Notes under the pieces: generated by a model
Databases searched by the model: none
Told to the model about the DNA's origin: nothing
The model's input: the letters and a program-made list of their open reading frames with translations, nothing else
Translations under genes and position numbers: made by a program
Shown: positions 6,582 through 13,613 of the stretch, piece after piece
Layout: each line of letters opens with the position of its first letter
Position numbering within the stretch: the stretch's first letter is position 1
Origin: Rickettsiales bacterium
GTDB taxonomy: Bacteria; Pseudomonadota; Alphaproteobacteria; Rickettsiales; UBA998
NCBI GenBank assembly: GCA_019749855.1
Contig: JAIEPI010000025.1
Coordinates: forward strand, 1 to 16,230
Length of the DNA: 16,230 nt
Direction: 5' to 3'

Positions 6582-8294
6582 ATGTGTCAAATATGTCTTC
6601 AATACGGCCTTAACCCGTCCACAGGGAGTGCTTTGGCCAGCCGTGAGTCGGTTCAACTAGCCAGTATTACAACAAATAATGCGATTACATCGACAGTAAC
6701 GACTAGTCAGAATCCGTCATCCTATATTGCCGCGCTGAACGGGGGCGAGAACTGGGGGACAGCACCCGGACAGGCCGTGCAAGTGCGCTACTCATTTAAC
6801 ACTTCGACTGAGGGAGGCGCCTTGTTAGGTATATCGGCACGTGCTGCCGCCCTTACCGCGATGCAGGCGTGGTCGAGCGTAGCTAACATTACGTTTGTGG
6901 AGTCCTCAGCGGCGAATGCGCAACTGACCTTCTCCACGCGCAATCTGGATTCCATTGGCGCCGCAGGTTACGCAGCCAGCACCTCGCTTAATGGAAGACT
7001 CACCGCGTCAGAGGTGGTGATTGATAATGGCTTTACCAATTTTGCCGCCGGTCAATTCTCTTACACCGTTATGTTGCATGAGATCGGCCATGCCATTGGC
7101 CTGAAGCATCCCGGGCCTTATTCCAGCGGAGATGAGGGCCCATTTCTCCCTTCGCTGCTTGATAATTATAACTACACTGTGCTCTCCTACAATACGGGGA
7201 TTTACGCGCAGACCTCTGCTTCACCCAGCTCACCCATGCTTTTTGATATTGCCACCGCGCAGTATTTGTATGGTGCGCGCACCACCACGAATGCGGGAGA
7301 TACCTCGCACACTGTTGATGGCAGCGCGCGCTTCTTCACGCTGTGGGATGGCAGCGGAAATGATGTGATTGCCTCGACAACGAGTCAGTCCGCGGTCATT
7401 GATTTGCGCGAAGGCACTGATTATGGCTCTGCAGTGGGAGAGAGCTATTTCTGGCTCGCTTACGGCGCCAATATCGAGCGGGCGAGCGGTAGCACCGGCG
7501 CCGATTCAGTCATCGGTAATGCACTGGCGAATATTTTGACGGGCGGAGGCGGCAATGATTTTATCAGCGGAAATGAGGGTGCGGATCTGCTCTACGGAGG
7601 TGTCGGTGCTTTTGATCCCAACGATGGAAGTGACACATTAATCGGCGGCCTGGAAGCTGACACGCTCTTTGGAAATAGCGGCGATGACCTCATTTATGGC
7701 GGACGGGCACAAGCTGACTCTCTGGATGCCTCCGATTTAATCTATGGGGGCAAAGGCTCTGATCAGCTCTTTGGCAATGCCGGTAATGATACGATCTATG
7801 GCGGAGGTGCGGCGGCAGATCCTCAGGACCAATCTGATATAATCTATGGTGGATTTGGCGCTGATTTGCTGTTTGGCAACGGCAGCGGCGATCTCATTTA
7901 TGGTGGCGGTGCGTCTTTTGATCCGGCTGATTTAGGCGACACCGTCTTTGGTGGATTGGGTAATGATACCATCTATGGCAATGGCGGAAATGACCTTCTG
8001 CTAGGGCAGGAAGGTAATGACAGTCTGCATGGCGGCGTCGGCGATGATGTGTATCAATTTGCCAGCAATCATGGGCAGGACGTTATATTGCAGTTTGAAG
8101 GGGCCAATGCTACGGGGGGGGACATCATCCAGCTTTTATCCAATCTGAATGGCAGCGGGATTACCTCTCTCTCCAGCGCTCTGGCACGAACCAGCTATAG
8201 CGGAGGCAATGCCCTCATCGATCTGGGCGGCGGCCAGAATCTGACGATTTTAGGGGTGACAGCCTTGAGTGCCGACGATTTCAGCTTTTTCTGA
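6582..8294 (+). CDS. Serralysin-like (M10B) zinc metalloprotease with RTX repeats, type I secreted
   Basis: This 570-residue protein has no N-terminal signal peptide. The protease domain covers about 45-240. Its zinc site is HEIGHAIGLKH (His166, Glu167, His170, His176). Tyr203 follows in a Met-turn-like segment TVLSYN, where Leu201 replaces the usual Met. MLFDIATAQYLYG (219-231) is a conserved serralysin segment. RTX repeats run from about 305 to 490, including four 34-residue composite units. The last residues, LSADDFSFF, fit the uncleaved C-terminal secretion signal of PrtD-type substrates (acidic residues, then hydrophobic). The only cysteines are Cys2 and Cys5 in MCQIC. AAGGA at 6568-6572 lies nine bases before the ATG. 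The exporter at 1154-4332 is the obvious candidate transporter. The substrate is unknown; cleavage of surface proteins or nutrients is inference. Confidence 0.9.
   Translation: MCQICLQYGLNPSTGSALASRESVQLASITTNNAITSTVTTSQNPSSYIAALNGGENWGTAPGQAVQVRYSFNTSTEGGALLGISARAAALTAMQAWSSVANITFVESSAANAQLTFSTRNLDSIGAAGYAASTSLNGRLTASEVVIDNGFTNFAAGQFSYTVMLHEIGHAIGLKHPGPYSSGDEGPFLPSLLDNYNYTVLSYNTGIYAQTSASPSSPMLFDIATAQYLYGARTTTNAGDTSHTVDGSARFFTLWDGSGNDVIASTTSQSAVIDLREGTDYGSAVGESYFWLAYGANIERASGSTGADSVIGNALANILTGGGGNDFISGNEGADLLYGGVGAFDPNDGSDTLIGGLEADTLFGNSGDDLIYGGRAQADSLDASDLIYGGKGSDQLFGNAGNDTIYGGGAAADPQDQSDIIYGGFGADLLFGNGSGDLIYGGGASFDPADLGDTVFGGLGNDTIYGNGGNDLLLGQEGNDSLHGGVGDDVYQFASNHGQDVILQFEGANATGGDIIQLLSNLNGSGITSLSSALARTSYSGGNALIDLGGGQNLTILGVTALSADDFSFF
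7602..8009 (+). repeat. Four tandem 34-residue (102-base) composite RTX repeats in the protease
   Basis: Units are 7602-7703, 7704-7805, 7806-7907 and 7908-8009 (residues 341-374, 375-408, 409-442, 443-476). Each has an Asp-rich linker of about 10 residues (VGAFDPNDGS, RAQADSLDAS, GAAADPQDQS, GASFDPADLG). After it come DxhhGG, an xGxDxLFGN-type unit and a GxDxIYGG-type unit. The DNA copies are diverged in sequence, so the duplication is old or kept by selection on the protein. Ordinary nonapeptides flank the block on both sides. Confidence 0.8.
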
Positions 8295-8351
8295 TGATTG
8301 ACAGACACAACGATCATGCTTCCAAAATATGGATCAACATTCGATAAAAAT

Positions 8352-8391
8352 TTAACTATTTGTTAACTAAACTATCATAAAATCTTAATAT
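8352..8391 (+). promoter_or_regulatory. CtrA box and overlapping promoter of the TadG-like gene
   Basis: TTAA (8352-8355), seven bases, then TTAAC (8363-8367) is an exact match to the CtrA response-regulator consensus TTAA-N7-TTAAC. Its second half also forms a -35-like TTAACT (8363-8368). A 17-base spacer leads to a -10-like TAATAT (8386-8391), so transcription would begin at about 8398. Overlap of the box with the -35 is the arrangement of CtrA-activated promoters in Caulobacter. The whole region 8330-8400 is markedly AT-rich. Confidence 0.6.
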
Positions 8392-8411
8392 AAATAAGAG
8401 GGAGTGCGTGC

Positions 8412-9353
8412 ATGCAACATCTTCATCGCCTGATTCAGGATCGCGGTGGCGCCATCTCGCTCATGACCGCACTTTTTATGGGTTTGCTGGTTCTGCTCAT
8501 CGGCGGTGTTTTGGATTTTGGTCGCGCCTATATTGTGTTGTCCAATGCTCAGGGGGCGCTGGATTCAGCCAGTTTAGCCGCGGCTGAATTTGATCTCTCC
8601 AATCCGGCAAACATGGCAAGCGCCGATGCCCGCGCCAAGAAATATTTCAACGTGAATTTTAAAGCGGGTAGCTGGGGTACGAATATATCTGCCGATAATA
8701 TGAATTTATCGCTGACGCCCGCTTCGGCACTCTCCACTCGGGTGGAAGCCCAGCTGGGCGGCGGCAGTGAAATGAGCACCCATTTTTTACAGACAGGGAG
8801 TATTAATAAACTGTCGCTGCGTAACAACTCTGAGGTCACTCAGACAAGAACCAAGAGTTTGAAGTATTTTGACATTAATCTGGGCGCGAATGATATGCCC
8901 GCCAGTGCGTGTTCTGACACGCAAAACTGGGTGGTGCCCGTTTTGGACGGTAAATACACCATTCGTGCTATTCCTTTGAGTAACTTTCCCAGTAAATACA
9001 GTAATAACGGAGCTTCTGGTCAGTTCGCCTATGCTTTTATTAATGGCTATTGCCGAGGCATTGGGGTGGGTGCTCCTGGCGAACCCGCACCGCGTAAACC
9101 CGAAATTGATCCTGCAGTGGCGGGATTGCCGCGCGAGGGTTTGAAAGTCGATTTTGGCGGATTAAAAATGACCTCCGTTCGTATTGGCATCCGTGATCTC
9201 TATCTCGAGAACTGTATGTCACTTGGTACATGTAGGAACTTCACTGGAACCTATCCGGGCACCACAAGACTGGTTGAGCAGCAATATTGTCCGGCGGCAG
9301 AGGCGGCCGTGCAGGCGAACAACTTACAAGATTACGGTCCCAGCACCGAGTGA
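8412..9353 (+). CDS. TadG/TadE-like membrane-anchored protein
   Basis: This 313-residue protein opens with the Flp pilus TadE/TadG-like module. It has a short charged tail, then RGGAISLMTALFMGLLVLLI (11-30) as a single membrane segment, then LDFGRAYIVLSNAQGALDSA (34-53) and SLAAA. TadG proteins are anchored in the inner membrane and serve Flp/Tad pilus assembly or the envelope. The remainder (about 60-313) should be periplasmic. It has no von Willebrand A motif that I can see, and it has five cysteines in its second half that could form disulfides. AGAGGGAG lies about seven bases before the ATG. The gene is preceded by a CtrA-type promoter and is followed after 45 bases by a secreted-protein gene, probably in one transcript. 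No other tad/cpa genes are present, so it is either an orphan TadG or part of a split locus. Confidence 0.75.
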   Translation: MQHLHRLIQDRGGAISLMTALFMGLLVLLIGGVLDFGRAYIVLSNAQGALDSASLAAAEFDLSNPANMASADARAKKYFNVNFKAGSWGTNISADNMNLSLTPASALSTRVEAQLGGGSEMSTHFLQTGSINKLSLRNNSEVTQTRTKSLKYFDINLGANDMPASACSDTQNWVVPVLDGKYTIRAIPLSNFPSKYSNNGASGQFAYAFINGYCRGIGVGAPGEPAPRKPEIDPAVAGLPREGLKVDFGGLKMTSVRIGIRDLYLENCMSLGTCRNFTGTYPGTTRLVEQQYCPAAEAAVQANNLQDYGPSTE

Positions 9354-9398
9354 ACGAGAATAAAATCTTCGCTTAAAACACACGAAGGAAACAAACCC

Positions 9399-10130
9399 AT
9401 GCAGACCCATAATATCAGAGATAACGCGCTATCCTATCTTAAAAAGTCGTTATTCGCTCTTTTGTTGGCCAGCGTCTGGGGCCCCCTGTGCGTTGCAGCC
9501 CCACTGCCCAAGGATACCATTTCAGCGCAAGGCGGCAGCATTCAATTGATCGGCGACGGTGAAGGCGGCGGTGGTGATGGCGGCGGTGATGGCGGTGGCG
9601 AAGGTGGCGGTGGCGAAGGTGGTGGTGAAGGTGGTGGTGAAGGTGAAGGTGGTGAGGGCAGCGCCGCAGATGCTAGCGGCGCGCCAGATGCTGGCAGCGC
9701 CCCAGCCAGTTCAAGTGAGCATGGAGGAGGAGATTATGTAGATCCCACTCAATACGACAGTCCTTCTCTCATTTGCACTCCTGACCAGATGCAAACCCGT
9801 ATGATTGAAGTGCCAGACACGGAAGCTTCGGATTATACACAATACACCACCGAAGACACCACACAGGATAATCCGACCGATGGACAGGAAACCATGCAGT
9901 GGGCAGCTTACCGTGACGGGGTGCTGGTGGCAGAGGGCGTCATTGAGGGGAATATGTGGATCGGTGACCACATTGGTTATGGCCGTGGTGAGGCGCAAAT
10001 TGATGTGCCGGAGACGTTCGATTCTATCGTGATTTATTCCGATGAAATCGGTTCAGATGGAAGTCTGGAGTTTATTCGCGGCGTGGCGGAAGTCACCGAG
10101 CTGAATGGCAAACAGCGCATCACGCAGTGA
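9399..10130 (+). CDS. Secreted protein with Gly/Glu/Asp low-complexity region, function unknown
   Basis: This 243-residue protein has a likely Sec signal peptide: basic LKK (14-16), hydrophobic core SLFALLLASVWGPLCVA, and cleavage near residues 33-34 (VAA before PLP). Cys31 is not in a lipobox, so it is not a clear lipoprotein. Residues 52-87 are almost only Gly with Glu and Asp, followed by an Ala/Ser/Pro linker (88-108). The remaining acidic domain (about 112-243) has one cysteine (Cys126) and ends in beta-strand-like segments (VIYSDEIGSDGSLEFIRG, then VTELNG). I do not recognise this domain. GAAGGAA (9384-9390) is a good ribosome site. The position 45 bases after the TadG-like gene suggests co-transcription and a shared envelope role. 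It converges on nadK with a 10-base gap. Confidence 0.75.
   Translation: MQTHNIRDNALSYLKKSLFALLLASVWGPLCVAAPLPKDTISAQGGSIQLIGDGEGGGGDGGGDGGGEGGGGEGGGEGGGEGEGGEGSAADASGAPDAGSAPASSSEHGGGDYVDPTQYDSPSLICTPDQMQTRMIEVPDTEASDYTQYTTEDTTQDNPTDGQETMQWAAYRDGVLVAEGVIEGNMWIGDHIGYGRGEAQIDVPETFDSIVIYSDEIGSDGSLEFIRGVAEVTELNGKQRITQ
9552..9659 (+). repeat. GGN/GAN triplet low-complexity tract coding for a Gly/Glu-rich stretch
   Basis: The tract is made of GGT/GGC triplets interleaved with GAA or GAT, for example repeated GGTGGTGAA nonamers near 9620-9645. All units are multiples of three, so slippage would change the protein length without breaking the frame. Confidence 0.8.
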
Positions 10131-10140
10131 GCTTTTCGCC

Positions 10141-10920
10141 TCAGTAGAGAAACTGCTCTTTCATGATGCGCTCCTCGAGGTTGTGCTCGGGGTCAAACAG
10201 CAGTGTCAGTGATATTTTTCGCTGCTCAAAAATAGACACCGAGACCACGTCACGAATCTCAGTGAAATCGGCGACCGCACTCACTGGACGTTTCTCTGGC
10301 TCCAAAATCTCCAGATTAATGCTGGCATTGTGATGCAACAGCGCGCCCTTCCAGCGGCGCGGACGAAACGGCGCCAGCGGGGTGAGGGCAATCAGGTTGG
10401 CGGATAGCGGAATGATGGGGCCACCGGCCGAAAAATTATAGGCAGTGCTGCCTGCCGGTGTGGACACCAGAATACCGTCGCAGACCAGCTCGTTGAGCCG
10501 CGTCACATGATCAATCGCCACGCGGATTTTGGCCGCCTGACGGCTCTCGCGAAACAACGACACCTCATTAATGGCCAGCGCCTCCGTTTCGCGGCCATTG
10601 AGGCACCGCGCATACATCGACAAGGGATAAAGGGTGGATTCACGCGCACCACTTAAACGATCGCGCAGATTTTCCAATGAAAAATCATTCATCAGAAAAC
10701 CTACCGTGCCGCAATTCATGCCGTAAATAGGTGTTTTGCGCTCCATGAAGCGATGCAACACCTGCAACATGAAGCCGTCACCGCCGAGCACTAAAATGAC
10801 ATCGACATTGGCGCGATGCGTATTCAGATCAATCACGCCATATTTTTCGCGCAGACTGGCGAGCGCGGATTGCGCTTTCGCCGTATCATCTGCAATGCAA
10901 CCAATCTTTTCAAATGCCAT
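10141..10920 (-). CDS. nadK: NAD kinase
   Basis: NAD kinase phosphorylates NAD to NADP in the cytoplasm, using ATP (or polyphosphate in some bacteria). This 259-residue protein has the catalytic GGDG (46-49), a conserved NE pair (118-119) and DGILVSTPAGSTAYNFSAGG (148-167), the diagnostic NAD-binding and donor segment. PLAPFRPRRW (181-190) is also typical of the family. The length fits the short alphaproteobacterial form. AGAGGA shortly before the ATG at 10920 supports this start. The gene converges on the secreted-protein gene and is divergent from the small gene at 11016, so it is probably transcribed alone. Confidence 0.95.
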   Translation of the reverse strand: MAFEKIGCIADDTAKAQSALASLREKYGVIDLNTHRANVDVILVLGGDGFMLQVLHRFMERKTPIYGMNCGTVGFLMNDFSLENLRDRLSGARESTLYPLSMYARCLNGRETEALAINEVSLFRESRQAAKIRVAIDHVTRLNELVCDGILVSTPAGSTAYNFSAGGPIIPLSANLIALTPLAPFRPRRWKGALLHHNASINLEILEPEKRPVSAVADFTEIRDVVSVSIFEQRKISLTLLFDPEHNLEERIMKEQFLY

Positions 10921-11015
10921 ACATCCTCTATAAAGTCAGTCAGCATGATTCGCCAAGGCAAAATATCGATTGAGGCGGAAATGATTTATTAACCTCTCGC
11001 TGGTAACGTGCGCGC

Positions 11016-11276
11016 ATGTCCGTCATGCTCTTGATTGCCGATACGATTCAGAAAGCGGATAAGTCCTATCTTTTTGAGGATTATACCAAGCAGGCATTGG
11101 CTGTGGTGCAGGCGTTGAAAGCCGAAGGCTACATTGTGGTGCCGCGCAAAGCGACCGAAGCCATGCTTGAGGCAGGCGAGAAATCCATTCTGGCGGGGAA
11201 GACGCACCCTAAAGACCATGTGCGCTGGGTGTATGATGCCATGGTCAGTTGCGGCGAGCGTGAGCGCCCTGAATAG
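11016..11276 (+). CDS. Small protein of unknown function, 86 residues
   Basis: This is a short soluble protein, probably helical, with no signal peptide or membrane segment. Its middle, AVVQALKAEGYIVVPRKATEAMLEAG (29-54), followed by a basic HPKDHVRWVYDAM section (64-76), resembles unnamed small proteins of alphaproteobacteria and phages that carry a VPR-x-x-TEAMLEAG motif; no function is known to me. The start is uncertain: ATGs lie at 11016 and 11025, and neither has a clear Shine-Dalgarno sequence. It sits between nadK (divergent, 95-base gap) and purF (convergent, 9-base gap). No longer frame competes for this stretch, which supports it as a real gene. Confidence 0.65.
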   Translation: MSVMLLIADTIQKADKSYLFEDYTKQALAVVQALKAEGYIVVPRKATEAMLEAGEKSILAGKTHPKDHVRWVYDAMVSCGERERPE

Positions 11277-11285
11277 TCGGCACCT

Positions 11286-12767
11286 TTAGCTGGCAAACAT
11301 CAGCGCTTTGCCACTCTTGCCACTGGCAACACCACTCTCGCGATCGGTTAGTTCCACCGGATAATCTCCGGTAAAGCACGCATCACAGAATTGTGGGCTG
11401 GCCTGATTGCGATTCGCCTGACCCACCGCGCGGTACAGGCCATCCACCGATATAAATGCCAGACTATCGACACCAATCAGCCGCGCCATTTCCTCAACAT
11501 TGTTGCGCGCGGCCATCAGCTGATCGCGCTCCGGCGTATCCACTCCATAAAAACAGGAATGGGTGGTCGGCGGGCTGGCAATCCGCATATGCACTTCGGA
11601 GGCCCCCCCTTCGCGTACCATCGCCACAATTTTCTTCGACGTGGTACCGCGCACGATGGAGTCATCCACCAGAATCACCCGCTTGCCTTTGAGAATTTTA
11701 TCATTGGCATTATGCTTCAGTTTAACGCCGAGATTACGCACCTGATCCGTTGGCTCGATGAAGGTACGCCCGACATAGTGATTACGGATGATGCCCAGTT
11801 CAAACGGGATGCCGGAGGCCTGTGCGTAGCCAATAGCGGCTGGAACGCCGGAGTCAGGCACCGGCACCACAATATCGGCGTTGGTAGGGCTTTCCTCAGC
11901 CAGCACCTGACCAATCATTTTGCGCACTTCATAGACGTTATAGCCTTCGCTGAACGAATCAGGCCGCGCAAAATAGACATACTCAAACACGCAGAATCGC
12001 TTGGTCACCGGCGCAAACGGTTTCAGTGAGTGCAAGCCGTCATCGGTGATGACCACAATCTCGCCTGGCTCCACATCACGCACAAAATCAGCGCCGATAA
12101 TGTCCAGAGCGCAAGTCTCGGAGGCCAGTACGTAAGCGTCCCCATGACGGCCCAGCACCAGTGGGCGGATACCAAATGGGTCACGCACGCCGATGAGTTT
12201 CTTTTCAGACAGGACAACTAACGAGTAAGCGCCTTTGATTTTCTGTAAGGCATCAATCAGGCGGCCTTCCACCGTTTGCTCCTGACTAACAGCGATAAGG
12301 TGAATGATGGTCTCCGTATCGGAGGTGGACTGAAACAGACAGCCGCGTTTTTTCAACTCATCGCGCAGGGTCAGGGCGTTGGTCAGGTTGCCGTTATGCG
12401 CGACGGCCAACCCGCCAAAACTATATTCAGCAAACAGCGGCTGCACATTGCGCAACAACGTTTCACCGGTGGTGGAATAGCGGTTATGGCCGAGCGCAAT
12501 ATGGCCTTTCAGCTTTTCAATCACGCTGGCAGAGTTGAAATTGTCGCCGACCAACCCCATGGCACGGTGCGAGTAGAACTGCGCTCCATCATGACTCACA
12601 ATGCCGGCTGCCTCCTGACCGCGATGCTGAAGCGCATGCAAGCCTAACGCTGTGTGCGCGGAGGCCTCCGGATGTCCGTAAATGCCAAAAACACCACATT
12701 CTTCATGCAGATGGTCGCCATCTGCTGGTGCGCTCACAAAGGGGGCGCTCTCAAGTGGGGTGCTCAT
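11286..12767 (-). CDS. purF: Amidophosphoribosyltransferase (first committed step of purine synthesis)
   Basis: PurF makes phosphoribosylamine from PRPP and glutamine. This 493-residue form has a propeptide ending HLHEE before Cys24 (CGVFGI), which becomes the N-terminal glutaminase nucleophile after cleavage. The glutaminase domain shows LQHRGQEAAGI (46-56) and HNGNLTN (124-130). The PRPP loop is VILVDDSIVRGTT (364-376). Cys259, Cys405, Cys461 and Cys464 match the four [4Fe-4S] ligands of the Bacillus-type enzyme, so this should be the iron-sulfur, oxygen-sensitive class and not the E. coli class. Its ATG overlaps the cvpA stop (ATGA, 12764-12767), with GAGGAA inside the end of cvpA as ribosome site; the genes are coupled. 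Purine control is likely but no operator is evident. Confidence 0.97.
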   Translation of the reverse strand: MSTPLESAPFVSAPADGDHLHEECGVFGIYGHPEASAHTALGLHALQHRGQEAAGIVSHDGAQFYSHRAMGLVGDNFNSASVIEKLKGHIALGHNRYSTTGETLLRNVQPLFAEYSFGGLAVAHNGNLTNALTLRDELKKRGCLFQSTSDTETIIHLIAVSQEQTVEGRLIDALQKIKGAYSLVVLSEKKLIGVRDPFGIRPLVLGRHGDAYVLASETCALDIIGADFVRDVEPGEIVVITDDGLHSLKPFAPVTKRFCVFEYVYFARPDSFSEGYNVYEVRKMIGQVLAEESPTNADIVVPVPDSGVPAAIGYAQASGIPFELGIIRNHYVGRTFIEPTDQVRNLGVKLKHNANDKILKGKRVILVDDSIVRGTTSKKIVAMVREGGASEVHMRIASPPTTHSCFYGVDTPERDQLMAARNNVEEMARLIGVDSLAFISVDGLYRAVGQANRNQASPQFCDACFTGDYPVELTDRESGVASGKSGKALMFAS

Positions 12768-13471
12768 GGTGTGGCTTCCTCTTCGTCAAGCTGGATCACT
12801 TTTGGCCCAGCATTGGTGCCACGATTGCCCGTTTTTTCAAACATTTCCTGAAGTTTCTTCACATCAAGCGATTCCACACCCTGACCTTCTTGCAGCACGC
12901 CCTGCTTTTTCATTTCTTCGACAATTTTTGCTTTCTCCTCCGGTGAGGCCTTCACCAATGTGGTGATGTTTTGCAGGTAGTCGGGAAGCAGTCCAACAAA
13001 ACGCTGGGTGGCAGACTGCACGGCAGGGAAGCACCACGCGGTTTTGACCTCCTCCGGCAGGCTTTTCTCGTCATAGACAAAGGTCAGGATGTAGAAGCCA
13101 AGCAGCACAATCATGCCCCCTTTCACCAGACCAAAGGCCAGCCCCAGAATGTTATCCAGCGCGCCGACTTCCTTGCCCGGCTTAATATAACGCAGCAGCA
13201 TGGCGTTGATGATCGAGATGATAATCAGCGCTACAAAATAGGTGCCCATTGTCCCCACAATCAGGGAGGCTGCGCCCTCGCCCAGTTGCGGCTTGAGCAT
13301 GGCGGAGACTTTATCGGCGTTATACAGGGTAATCATCGCCGAGCCGACCCAGGCGAAAATCGACAGCACCTCACGGATAAAACCACGAAACAGCGACAGC
13401 AGCGCGCAAAGCACGAGCACGCCAAACACAATGGCATCAAAGATATTCAATTCAACATGCGCGGAAACCAT
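12764..13471 (-). CDS. cvpA: CvpA family inner-membrane protein
   Basis: CvpA is a small membrane protein named for colicin V production; its biochemical role is unclear, though it is often linked to purF and envelope stress. This 235-residue copy has four likely membrane helices (about 9-27, 33-50, 71-93, 110-132). It carries the family signature LNIFDAIVFGVLVLCALLSL (8-27) followed by FRGFIREVLSIFAWVGS (28-44). The C-terminal 100 residues are soluble, Lys/Glu-rich and probably helical. The frame runs upstream to 13501, but the ATG at 13471 has AGG seven bases before it and begins just ahead of the conserved helix, so it is preferred. It is coupled to purF by a four-base overlap. Confidence 0.92.
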   Translation of the reverse strand: MVSAHVELNIFDAIVFGVLVLCALLSLFRGFIREVLSIFAWVGSAMITLYNADKVSAMLKPQLGEGAASLIVGTMGTYFVALIIISIINAMLLRYIKPGKEVGALDNILGLAFGLVKGGMIVLLGFYILTFVYDEKSLPEEVKTAWCFPAVQSATQRFVGLLPDYLQNITTLVKASPEEKAKIVEEMKKQGVLQEGQGVESLDVKKLQEMFEKTGNRGTNAGPKVIQLDEEEATP

Positions 13472-13613
13472 AGCGAGCCTATAGCACGATGCCGCCCGCA
13501 CAGGCTACTGATTTTGTTGTCCCGCAGTGAACATTTGGGCGACGCGATGAGGAAAGGTTAATTTCATCATATTGTCACATTTTTTTTTGCGTTTCATCGG
13601 CTACATTGCGCGC

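Noticed and set aside
8298..8303. Consensus TTGACA just after the protease stop
   Set aside because: No -10 element lies at 16-19 bases; the better promoter is at 8363-8391.
9489..9491. Cys31 as a lipoprotein lipobox in the Gly/Glu-rich protein
   Set aside because: The preceding residues are Gly-Pro-Leu, which do not fit [LVI][ASTVI][GAS]C; ordinary signal peptidase cleavage after VAA is more likely.
11391..12029. 212-codon plus-strand frame opposite purF
   Set aside because: It lies wholly within an unmistakable purF gene and its translation shows no recognisable domain; it is an antisense shadow.
12971..13561. 196-codon plus-strand frame opposite cvpA
   Set aside because: It overlaps nearly all of cvpA, is rich in His/Gln/Arg as expected from the complement of membrane codons, and has no ribosome site.
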